Source: CANKJK01 sp040081715
GTDB taxonomy: Bacteria > Acidobacteriota > Vicinamibacteria > Vicinamibacterales > UBA2999
Assembly: GCA_040081715.1 (NCBI GenBank)
Contig: JBEBFY010000008.1
Location: 1-64,000, forward strand
DNA: 64,000 bases
Reading direction: 5' to 3'
Of this stretch, positions 25,696 to 33,440 are shown one piece after another (positions within the stretch are counted from its first letter, which is position 1; each line of letters starts with the position of its first letter). The notes under the pieces were generated by a model. That model did no database searches. It was not told the origin of the DNA and saw nothing but the letters and a program-made list of their open reading frames with translations. The position numbers and the translations under genes were made by a program.

Positions 25696-28139
25696 TCGGA
25701 CCTCCGCATCTGAAACGGTACGCTCTTCACGACAGCGAGCACGATGGCGGACCAGCGGTCGTTCCTGGCGGCTACGTCCCGCGTGATGGCCCGGACCGTC
25801 GGCATGTCGTACGACTCAAGGCCCCGGCCAAGCGCATAGGTGAGCATCTTCTCGATCGCCGTTCGCACGAGATCTTCACGACGACTCACGAGGAACGCCC
25901 GCAGTCCCTCGACACCGTTGAACGTGGTCCCGTCTGGAAACGACGCGTTCGCGTCGATCCGTGTTCCGCCGTCACCGGTCACTCGCCAGCGGCCCGTCGC
26001 ATCGAAGTTCTCCAGCGCGAAGCCCAGCGGATCCATCCGGACATGGCACGATGCGCACACGGGGTTTCTTCGATGCTGCTCCATTCGCTCACGGATGGAC
26101 GCTGGCCGGCCATTCTCGCCCTGCTCCTTCAACGCCGGGACGTTCGCTGGTGGAGGCGGGGGCGGTGTGCCGAGCACGTTCTCCAGAAGCCAGCGTCCTC
26201 GCAGCACGGGTGATGTGCGGTTGGGATAGGCCGTCACCGTGAGGAGGCTGCCCTGGCCGAGGAGCCCGTGACGGGCCTCAGCGTCAAGGGTGACTCTGCG
26301 AAAGTGGCTGCCGTAGACGTTCGGAATTCCATAGTGCCTGGCCAGCCGTTCATTCACGAAGGTGTAGTTGGCCGTCAGCAAATCCGCGACGCTATGGTCG
26401 TCCCGCAGTTGACTGCTTATGAACAGGCGCGTTTCCTGCTCGAGGGCATCGCGGAGATTCTCATCAAAGTCCGGGAAGCTATCGGGATCAGGCAACACGC
26501 TTCGCAGCTGCCGCAGCGAGAACCACTGCGCCGCGAAGCTATCCACCAGCGTGTCCGACCGGACGTCGGCAAGCATCCGGCGCACCTGTGCGTCGAGGGT
26601 GCCAGGCGTTCGTAGCCGGCCCGTAGCTGCGAGATTGCGGAGTTCCTGGTCAGGGATCGAACTCCACAGAAAAAACGAGAGCCTCGAGGCCAGCTCGAGA
26701 TCGGTCAGCCGGTGGCTTCTCGCCGGCTCGGCCCGATCGCGCTCGATCCTGAAGACAAACTCAGGGTCGGCCAGCAAGCGCTCCAATCCTGCGCGGACTC
26801 CGGCTTCGAACCCTCCACGACTGGCACCCGCCCGGTAGAACGCCATCAGGGTCTGCTCATCATCAGGCGTGGCGGGCCGACGGAACGCCTGAGTCGCCAG
26901 ATTCATCAGAATTCGTCGCGCACATCCGTTCTCCTGCTGCGCACTCGCGGGCTGGCAGATGAAGATGCGCCGGCGGCTTGGCGTGTCACCGGTCCCGGAA
27001 GCCCCTTCCGGGCCGAGCACCGCGAGGCTATCGACAGCGGGGCCCGAGTTGCCCCTCGGAGAACTCACCGCTTCGTTTACGGCGTAGCCAAACGGGGGAA
27101 GGTCCGGCTGAAGGATGCCTTCAGGCTCCCCAATGCGTCGCACGAATGACACGCTCACGGTCCTGGTGCCGGCACGAATGGGCACGCGCACATCCAGAGC
27201 GCTGTCCCCACGCAGCATGTAGTCTTCCCACTCGGGGTCCCCGGCGATATTGCCAGCGAAGGTGACAGGCGGCGCTGGCCCCCGCTGCGCCCCACCCACT
27301 TGCAGCCGAGCCACGAGTGCGCCATCGACGCGCAATTCAAGGTCCGATGGTTCGTCGAACGCACGGATATATCCGTACATCGTGCGGCGCAGCCTAATCT
27401 TGCAGACGTACGCACCATCCAACGGGAAGTGGTGCCGCACTGACAGCCCGCCGCGCGAGCCAAATGGCACGTCCTCGCCTGCGCGGTCGTCCTGATATAG
27501 CCCCTTCGAGACCGAGTAGGTCTGAGAAGCACTCCCGGGCGGCGCCCCGGGATCGCCGACCGCCGCACGGCTGATCACGAGCGCGGCATTCAGGTACTGA
27601 TCGAGCAGCACCGGTGACACCGACAGGACGCCGGCGATGTTGTCGAAACCGCGATCGGAATCGTCCACTGCAAGCAGACTGCGGGCATCGACCTCCAGAC
27701 TGAGCAGGTCACGAATGGCGTTGACGTACTCGGTCCGGTTCATGCGGTGCGGAGGCACCCGACCGGCATCGGGATTGGCGGCGGCGGCCCGGTCGAGCGA
27801 TGCCTCCAGATAACCCACGAACGCCTGGGCAGCATCGCTATCCGGCTGTTTCGCCTGGGGCGGCGGCATCGAGCGCCCCCGCAGCTTGCGGGCAACCCGC
27901 TCCCATATATCCGGCCGTATTTCGGGGCGGGCTGGATCCTCACCCTCAAGACTCAAGCCAGATGTCTTGAGCCTGTTGTTGTGGCAGGTGACGCAATAAG
28001 TGTTGACGAATGCTCCACGTCCCGCAGTGTCAGCCAACGCGCCTTGCGTGACTATTGCCTGTGCACGCGGGGGACCAGAGGGAGCAAGTCCGGGCGCAAC
28101 GGCAAGCAAGGCAACGGCGGCGGCAGCCAGCGAAGACAC
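25692..28139 (-). CDS. DUF1592 family exported cytochrome-like protein (DUF1587/1592/1588/1585)
   Basis: An 815-residue exported protein. After a signal (LAAAAVALLAVAPGLAPS) comes a haem-binding YCVTCHNNRLKTSG. The DUF1587 block follows (HRMNRTEYVNAIRDLLSLEV), then a carbohydrate-binding-like beta module (about 200-330) and DUF1595 (RRILMNLATQAFRRPATPDD). DUF1592 (LTDLELASRLSFFLWSSIPD) and DUF1588 (GLLGQGSLLTVTAYPNRTSP) come next, and a second CxxCH in PVCASCHVRMDPLGFALENF with DUF1585 closes the protein. Two c-type haem sites argue for periplasmic electron transfer. The start is a GTG without clear ribosome site. It heads the five structural genes downstream of the two-component system. Confidence 0.87.
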   Translation of the reverse strand: MSSLAAAAVALLAVAPGLAPSGPPRAQAIVTQGALADTAGRGAFVNTYCVTCHNNRLKTSGLSLEGEDPARPEIRPDIWERVARKLRGRSMPPPQAKQPDSDAAQAFVGYLEASLDRAAAANPDAGRVPPHRMNRTEYVNAIRDLLSLEVDARSLLAVDDSDRGFDNIAGVLSVSPVLLDQYLNAALVISRAAVGDPGAPPGSASQTYSVSKGLYQDDRAGEDVPFGSRGGLSVRHHFPLDGAYVCKIRLRRTMYGYIRAFDEPSDLELRVDGALVARLQVGGAQRGPAPPVTFAGNIAGDPEWEDYMLRGDSALDVRVPIRAGTRTVSVSFVRRIGEPEGILQPDLPPFGYAVNEAVSSPRGNSGPAVDSLAVLGPEGASGTGDTPSRRRIFICQPASAQQENGCARRILMNLATQAFRRPATPDDEQTLMAFYRAGASRGGFEAGVRAGLERLLADPEFVFRIERDRAEPARSHRLTDLELASRLSFFLWSSIPDQELRNLAATGRLRTPGTLDAQVRRMLADVRSDTLVDSFAAQWFSLRQLRSVLPDPDSFPDFDENLRDALEQETRLFISSQLRDDHSVADLLTANYTFVNERLARHYGIPNVYGSHFRRVTLDAEARHGLLGQGSLLTVTAYPNRTSPVLRGRWLLENVLGTPPPPPPANVPALKEQGENGRPASIRERMEQHRRNPVCASCHVRMDPLGFALENFDATGRWRVTGDGGTRIDANASFPDGTTFNGVEGLRAFLVSRREDLVRTAIEKMLTYALGRGLESYDMPTVRAITRDVAARNDRWSAIVLAVVKSVPFQMRRSE

Positions 28140-28199
28140 GCCAAGATTCTAGGAGGGAACCGCTGCCGCCCGGCGCGCCAACTGCAATCCACTGCTACT

Positions 28200-28235
28200 C
28201 TTGGTATCCACAGCTACCAAGGTTCTGGTAGAACC
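28200..28235. promoter_or_regulatory. paired inverted repeats upstream of the DUF1592 gene (operator candidate)
   Basis: Two adjacent perfect dyads lie in the 110-base spacer: CTTGGTA (28200-28206) with TACCAAG (28215-28221), and GGTTC (28221-28225) with GAACC (28231-28235). They are 60-95 bases upstream of the DUF1592 start codon, a sensible place for binding by the NarL-type regulator encoded next door. A TAGAAT -10-like hexamer lies at 28151-28146 on the minus strand, only seven bases before the GTG. Confidence 0.4.
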
Positions 28236-28249
28236 CAACTGTCGCCCCA

Positions 28250-28879
28250 CTAATCGACGTGAATGAGGCCGCGCTGAATCGCAGCCGTGAGCGCGGCCGT
28301 CCGATCGTGGACGTGCAGTTTACCGAACACGCTCCGCAGATGGACAACCACCGTCTCCTGGCTGATCTGCAGTTCTGCGGCGATCTCCTTGTTCCGCATC
28401 CCCTTTCCAAGGAGCTGCAGCACAGCCAACTCCCTGGGCGTGAGGACCGGTTCGCTGATTCGTCGTGCCAGACGCGCTCCGAGGTCGGGCGTGATGGCAG
28501 ACTCGCCGTTGTAGACCTTCCTGATCGTGTCGAGCAGAGTATCGGGAAGCGTATCTTTCAAGAGATACGCCAGCGCGCCCGCCTCGATCGCCCGGTAGAT
28601 GTCCTCGTCTCCCCGGTGCATCGTCAGGACGATGATCCGCGCAGTCGGATCCTCTTGGCGGATCGCACGAATCGCCTCCCATCCGCTTCGATCAGGAAGG
28701 CGCAGGTCCATCAGGACAATGTCGGGCCTGTGGCGCTGATAGTCAGCGATGGCGGCTTCACAGGAGGCCGCACTCGCGATGACCTCCATGTCGGGTTCCT
28801 GCCGGATCAGCGCGACGATGCCGGCACGCACAACGCTATGATCCTCGACGCACGCGATCCGGATTCTGGGCGCCTTCAT
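28250..28879 (-). CDS. NarL/FixJ-type response regulator
   Basis: A 209-residue regulator. The receiver domain has RIACVEDHSVVRAG with the acidic pair, the phospho-acceptor Asp in DIVLMDLRLPDRSG, the Thr in RIIVLTMHRGDED and Lys in AYLLKDTLPD. The C-terminal LuxR-type helix-turn-helix (VLTPRELAVLQLLGKGMRNK, then EIAAELQISQETVVVHLRSV) follows. It overlaps the sensor kinase gene by four bases (ATGA), so they are a cognate pair. Its likely targets are the five genes directly downstream. Confidence 0.92.
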   Translation of the reverse strand: MKAPRIRIACVEDHSVVRAGIVALIRQEPDMEVIASAASCEAAIADYQRHRPDIVLMDLRLPDRSGWEAIRAIRQEDPTARIIVLTMHRGDEDIYRAIEAGALAYLLKDTLPDTLLDTIRKVYNGESAITPDLGARLARRISEPVLTPRELAVLQLLGKGMRNKEIAAELQISQETVVVHLRSVFGKLHVHDRTAALTAAIQRGLIHVD

Positions 28880-31800
28880 GACGCAACCGCTCGTTCCGAC
28901 CTCGGCACGCGGACGGCGACCGTCGTCGGCCCACCCGCACGACTATCGAGCTCGAACTCCGCTCCGATTCTGCTCGCGCGCTCCTGCATTCCGACCACAC
29001 CCACGTGACCCGAGGTTGCCGCCGCTGTCCGCACGTCTTCCGTAAAACCCGAGCCATCGTCCGTGATTCGCATCGCCACGAGGGTGGGATGGTAGTGCAC
29101 CTCCACGGTAACGCGCCCGGCGCGTCCGTGCTGGATCGCATTGCGAATCGCTTCCTCGGCGATCATGTACAGCTCCCAGTCTTTCTCAACCGGCAGGGCC
29201 TGCGGCTCGCCGCTCACACGTACGAGACAGCGGCCCACTTCGTGACCTGAGGCGGTGCGGCTGTATGCCTCGAGCGCCAACACCAGCGAGAACTCACCCT
29301 GCCGAGGCCGGAGGTCCCAGATCGCCTCGCGCGCAGTTCGCACATTCTCCTGCGCCTCACGGCGCAGATGCCGCAACTCACCGGTGAGACCGGCGCGCTC
29401 CGCTCCTGGTGAGCGCGCAAGGCCTTCAAGCTGGAGTGCCAACCCGGCAAGGCTCTGAAGCAACGTATCGTGCAGCTCGCGGCCAATGCGGCCCCGTTCG
29501 GCCAACACCAGGGCAAATCGTCGTCGCACCGCGCGTACGCGGAGTTGTGTGACACCGAGAACCGTCAGCAGCGAGGTCACCACACTCAGCGCCCTGAACC
29601 ATGCCCGTTGGTAGAAGGGCGGCTCGACCGTGAACGCCAACGACGTCTCGGAATGTGACACGCCACTCAGGTGGGCTCGGACGCGAAAGCGGTAGGAGCC
29701 GGGGGGCAGCTGCGCGTAGAACACCTGACGGCGATCGCCGGCGCGTGTCCAGTTCGCATCAAATCCCTCCAGGAGGTACTCAAAGGACACCTTGCTTGCC
29801 GCCGACAGGCTGACCGCTCCATAGTCGATCTGGATGTTTCGAGCTCCAGACTCGAGGCGAAGGTCGGCAGGTAGTGGCCAGATCGGTCGGGCGTCGATAG
29901 CGAGCAGCTCGATGACCGCGCGCACCCTGACGGAGCGGGGCTCCATCAGTTCTGCCGGGTCGACCACGGCCACGCCGCTGACCGTCTGAAACCACAACTT
30001 CCCATCGCCTCCGCGGGTCGCGACGGGCGTTCCGTACCGTGTCGGCGATTCCAGGACACCATCAGATCGGTCATAGACCGTGTAGTTCACACGATACCGA
30101 TGATCCGTGGCCGCGGCCTGAAGGTTCCGCCTGTCGAACCGGATGATTCCGGCAGCGACCATTGCCCACAGGCCGCCGTGACCGTCGTCTACCATGCCGC
30201 GCAGATCGGTTTCAGGCAGTCCATGGTGCTGGGTCACGCTGGTGAAACGTTCTCCGTTCCACCATGCCAGGCCGTTCCGCGTCAATGCCCAGACCGTGCC
30301 GTCACCGTCCTCCAGCAGGTCCGATATCTCCCCGCCTGGCAGCCCCTCGCGTGTACTGTAGGTCGAAAAGGAGCCGTGGTCGTACTTGGCAATGTGACCG
30401 TCACCGAAGCCGATCCAGACACGCCCTTTCGCGTCACTCAGGACCTCGGAGCACTGCTGCCCACCGACGGCCTCGTGCTCGTCGAAGGAGGTAAGAAGCC
30501 CATCCTTCCAGCGGGACAGGGCGACTTCGCTGAACCGGCATAGCCACAGTCCGCCGTCAGGATCGGTTGCCATCGAGAACACGCGTCCAGGCGGCGGGTC
30601 CGGCAGGAGATGCACTCCCGTGAAGCGACCGTCGGCAAAGAGCCCCACGCTCGTATCGGTACCAACCCACAACCGGCCGGCTCGGTCACTATGCAAGGCC
30701 GTAATGTGGAGCCTTGGGAGCTTGTACTGCGCGTTTGCCTCCGGGCGTTCGCCGGGCCCGAATCGATCCAGCCCATCGCTGGTGCCAACCCATACCTGCC
30801 CGTCATTGGTCGTCTCCAGCGAGCGGACAGTGTTGTTCAACAGTCCGCTTCGACGTGTGACCATCGTCACGTCGTGCTCAAAGAACCGGCGGAGACCGCT
30901 CCGCGTCGCAACCCAGATGTTCCGCTCGGAATCCCCGACAATCGCCAGCACGACGTCGTTGACGTCATCGAGGTCACTGAACCGCTGCACGACTGGCCGT
31001 TCCGTCTCCGATGGCGGAATGCGCAACAGCCCCTGCCCCATGGTCCCGACCCACACACCACCGAGCCGGTCGTGATGCAACGTTAGACCAATCGCGGAAA
31101 TCCCGTGAGCGGGAACGTTCTCCAAGAGGGGCCTGGCGGCACGAGTCGGATCGGTGACCCACACCGCTCCTGACTCGTCCTCGCTGAAGCCTCGGGCCAG
31201 ATCCGCAGAGAACCGCTCGAAACGGACCTGGTCCGCGCGGCGACGGTAGATGCCAGCCGTTGTCCCAACCCAGAGGGTTCCGGATCGATCTTCATGCAGG
31301 CTATACGCCGTCGTCGGCGGCAAACCCAGGGCTGGCGTGACCTGCTCCCATCGCCCTTCGCTGAATCGCGCCACTCCGCTGCGGCCGCCCATCCAGATCG
31401 CCCCATCCCGCGTCTCCAGCAGCGCGATGACAAAGCCGCCAGGCAGTCCGTCGTGGGTTGAGTAGTGAACGGCAGCCCTGCCGGTGATGAGGGAGACTCC
31501 ACCACTCGTGTAGCCAACCCAGATATGCCCGGCCCGGGTACTGAGTAGCGACATCACATCGCGGGAAGGCAGCGGCGACTCACCACGAGAGCCCCATAGG
31601 ACAAACCGTGAGCCGTCGAACCGCACAAGGCCCGATGACGTGCCGAGCCACAGGTAGCCGTCCACATCTTGAGCGATGGCGTTAATCACGCCCGTCGGCA
31701 AACCGGGTGCGTTGCGATAGGACTCCGAGTACCAACGGTCGTTCGCGTTGAGCGCGAACGCCGGCCCGGCCGCAATCGCGAGAAGCAGGCAAATACGGAT

Positions 31801-31908
31801 GGCGCAGCGAGCATTCGCGCGGATCGGTGAGGACAGTTGCGTATGGGACACCGGACTGGGGCACAAGGATGGCACCCAGCGCCGCGAGCACACAACGCCA
31901 ACTTTCAT
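28876..31908 (-). CDS. two-component sensor histidine kinase with periplasmic propeller (Reg_prop/Y_Y_Y/HisKA_3)
   Basis: About 1010 residues. After a signal (AIRICLLLAIAAGPAFALNA) come some fourteen propeller repeats of the type DxxGxLWVGTxxGLxRFxxG, forming two seven-bladed propellers, then a Y_Y_Y immunoglobulin-like domain (PPGSYRFRVRAHLSGV). One membrane helix follows (ALSVVTSLLTVLGVTQLRV), then HisKA_3 with the phospho-histidine in GRIGRELHDTLLQSLAGLAL. The HATPase has EEAIRNAIQHG, DDGSGF and GVVGMQERA. The domain plan is the hybrid two-component type common in Bacteroidota and Acidobacteriota, which often sense oligosaccharides; the ligand here is unknown. I chose the ATG at 31908; the frame is open to 31965. 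Confidence 0.9.
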   Translation of the reverse strand: MKVGVVCSRRWVPSLCPSPVSHTQLSSPIRANARCAIRICLLLAIAAGPAFALNANDRWYSESYRNAPGLPTGVINAIAQDVDGYLWLGTSSGLVRFDGSRFVLWGSRGESPLPSRDVMSLLSTRAGHIWVGYTSGGVSLITGRAAVHYSTHDGLPGGFVIALLETRDGAIWMGGRSGVARFSEGRWEQVTPALGLPPTTAYSLHEDRSGTLWVGTTAGIYRRRADQVRFERFSADLARGFSEDESGAVWVTDPTRAARPLLENVPAHGISAIGLTLHHDRLGGVWVGTMGQGLLRIPPSETERPVVQRFSDLDDVNDVVLAIVGDSERNIWVATRSGLRRFFEHDVTMVTRRSGLLNNTVRSLETTNDGQVWVGTSDGLDRFGPGERPEANAQYKLPRLHITALHSDRAGRLWVGTDTSVGLFADGRFTGVHLLPDPPPGRVFSMATDPDGGLWLCRFSEVALSRWKDGLLTSFDEHEAVGGQQCSEVLSDAKGRVWIGFGDGHIAKYDHGSFSTYSTREGLPGGEISDLLEDGDGTVWALTRNGLAWWNGERFTSVTQHHGLPETDLRGMVDDGHGGLWAMVAAGIIRFDRRNLQAAATDHRYRVNYTVYDRSDGVLESPTRYGTPVATRGGDGKLWFQTVSGVAVVDPAELMEPRSVRVRAVIELLAIDARPIWPLPADLRLESGARNIQIDYGAVSLSAASKVSFEYLLEGFDANWTRAGDRRQVFYAQLPPGSYRFRVRAHLSGVSHSETSLAFTVEPPFYQRAWFRALSVVTSLLTVLGVTQLRVRAVRRRFALVLAERGRIGRELHDTLLQSLAGLALQLEGLARSPGAERAGLTGELRHLRREAQENVRTAREAIWDLRPRQGEFSLVLALEAYSRTASGHEVGRCLVRVSGEPQALPVEKDWELYMIAEEAIRNAIQHGRAGRVTVEVHYHPTLVAMRITDDGSGFTEDVRTAAATSGHVGVVGMQERASRIGAEFELDSRAGGPTTVAVRVPRSERAVAS

Positions 31909-32009
31909 TGCGGCCACACACCCTGCCGACCCCCAGTGGCACGGTGACGGGCTGAAGTCAACCACGCCCTTGCGCCGGACTCAGCCTCTGAAGTACCCTG
32001 ACCTCACTC

Positions 32010-32084
32010 ATGGGTTCCACGCTCCACCACGCACACGTCCATCACCACGGCCATCGGGCCGTCCGGCCGGGCCGCGTGCGCTGA
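32010..32084 (+). CDS. hisL: his operon leader peptide
   Basis: A 24-codon frame with seven histidine codons among codons 6-15 (LHHAHVHHHGH) ending in TGA at 32082-32084. It lies 140 bases before hisI and is followed by an intrinsic terminator. This is the arrangement of ribosome-mediated attenuation: shortage of charged His-tRNA stalls the ribosome in the His run. No strong ribosome site precedes the ATG. A weak promoter (TTGCGC at 31970-31975, TACCCT at 31994-31999) would start the RNA only a few bases before it, so translation may begin nearly leaderless. Confidence 0.75.
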   Translation: MGSTLHHAHVHHHGHRAVRPGRVR

Positions 32085-32150
32085 GCGTCTTGTAGCAACA
32101 GACACCCAGAGCCCCGAAGATGCCCCGCCGGAACTCAGGCGGGGTTTTTT
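32063..32150 (+). terminator. his attenuator: terminator with competing antiterminator
   Basis: The terminator is CCCCGCC (32123-32129) paired with GGCGGGG (32138-32144), then six T. The competing antiterminator is CCGGCCGGGC (32063-32072) with GCCCCGCCGG (32122-32131), nine of ten pairs, which uses the terminator's 5' arm. A protecting helix CGGCC (32048-32052) with GGCCG (32065-32069) uses part of the His-codon region and the antiterminator strand. A ribosome stalled at the His codons frees 32063-32072 and lets transcription continue into hisI. A ribosome that reaches the stop codon covers that strand and termination follows. Confidence 0.72.
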
Positions 32151-32223
32151 GTTGTACGGGCTGACGTGGCCCGGCCCCCGGCTGGCGGACGGAGCACCAC
32201 GAGCGACGAGAGAGAGCAGATCA

Positions 32224-32556
32224 ATGGCGATGGATTTCACGAAACTTGACGGCCTGATCCCTGCCGTCGTGCAGGATTACCTCAGCAACGAGGTACTCAT
32301 GGTCGGCTTCATGAACGCGGAAGCCTGGGAGATCACGAAGAGAACCGGCTACGTCACCTTCTACAGCCGCACGCGCAACACGCTGTGGACCAAGGGGGAA
32401 ACCTCGGGCAACCGGCTCGCGGTGAAGGAGGTCCTCATCGACTGCGACGAGGACACCGTGCTGGTGAAAGCGGCGCGTCAGGGCGACGGCAACGTGTGCC
32501 ACACGGGTGAGCGGACCTGCTTCTTCGTGAAGGCCGACGGGGTGACCATCCCATGA
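32224..32556 (+). CDS. hisI: phosphoribosyl-AMP cyclohydrolase
   Basis: A 110-residue stand-alone HisI, step 3 of histidine synthesis (EC 3.5.4.19). It has VLMVGFMNAEAWEITKRTGY, the metal motif LIDCDEDTVLVK, and the paired cysteines in GNVCHTGERTCFF. No HisE domain is fused and no hisE gene is in the operon, so the pyrophosphohydrolase must come from elsewhere. ATG 32224 is the first gene after the attenuator; the last four bases overlap hisG (ATGA). Confidence 0.93.
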   Translation: MAMDFTKLDGLIPAVVQDYLSNEVLMVGFMNAEAWEITKRTGYVTFYSRTRNTLWTKGETSGNRLAVKEVLIDCDEDTVLVKAARQGDGNVCHTGERTCFFVKADGVTIP

Positions 32557-33440
32557 CACTCAAACTGGGCATCCCGAAGGGGTCGCTGCAGGACGCGACC
32601 GTGCAGCTCTTCGCACGGGCGGGCTTCAATATCCACGTCAGCTCACGTTCCTACTTCCCCACCATCGACGACCCGGAGATCGAATGCATGCTCATCCGGG
32701 CGCAGGAGATGGCGCGCTACGTCTCGGACGGCGTGCTGGACGCAGGCCTGACCGGCCTCGATTGGATCGCGGAGCACGAGGCTGGCGACGGCACCACCGG
32801 CGTCATCGAGCCGATCGCGGATCTCGTGTACGCGAAGCAGAGCTTCGGCAAGGTCCGGTGGGTGCTGGCCGTGCCCGAGGACTCTCCCTACCAGACCGCC
32901 AAGGATCTCGAAGGCAAGACGATCGCCACCGAACTGGTGCGGGCCACGAAGGCCTACTTCGCGCGCCAGGGCGTCAATGTGAAGACGGAGTTTTCCTGGG
33001 GCGCCACGGAGGTGAAGCCGCCACGGCTGGCCGACGCCATCGTGGAGGTCACCGAGACTGGCTCGTCGCTGCGGGCCAATCGCCTCCGCATCATCGACAC
33101 GCTGATGGAGTCCAACACGCAGCTCATCGCCAACAAGACGGCGCTAGCGGACGCGTGGAAGAAGACCAAGCTGCAGAACCTCGCGCTGCTGCTGAACGCC
33201 GCCATCGCCGCCCAGGGCCGCGTCGGCCTGATGCTGAACGTCGAGAAAGCCAGGCTCGACTCGATTCTGGCCATCCTGCCGGCGCTGCAGCGGCCGACGA
33301 TCTCGTCGCTCAGTGACGAGGCGTGGGTGGCGGTCAACACCATCATCGAAGAGAAGACGGTGCGAGACCTGATGCCGAAGCTCAAGGCGGCCGGGGCGCA
33401 GGGGATCGTCGAGTATCCGCTCAACAAGATCGTGCTCTGA
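32553..33440 (+). CDS. hisG: ATP phosphoribosyltransferase, long form
   Basis: A 295-residue HisG_L, the first and feedback-controlled step (EC 2.4.2.17). It starts LKLGIPKGSLQDATVQLFAR and has the periplasmic-binding-like fold with ELVRATKAYFARQGVNVKTE and the phosphoribosyl loop near IVEVTETGSSLRANRLR. The C-terminal 75 residues (LPALQRPTISSLSDEAWVAV) form the ACT-like regulatory domain, so no HisZ partner is needed. It is coupled at both ends: ATGA with hisI and TGATG with hisD. Confidence 0.93.
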   Translation: MTLKLGIPKGSLQDATVQLFARAGFNIHVSSRSYFPTIDDPEIECMLIRAQEMARYVSDGVLDAGLTGLDWIAEHEAGDGTTGVIEPIADLVYAKQSFGKVRWVLAVPEDSPYQTAKDLEGKTIATELVRATKAYFARQGVNVKTEFSWGATEVKPPRLADAIVEVTETGSSLRANRLRIIDTLMESNTQLIANKTALADAWKKTKLQNLALLLNAAIAAQGRVGLMLNVEKARLDSILAILPALQRPTISSLSDEAWVAVNTIIEEKTVRDLMPKLKAAGAQGIVEYPLNKIVL

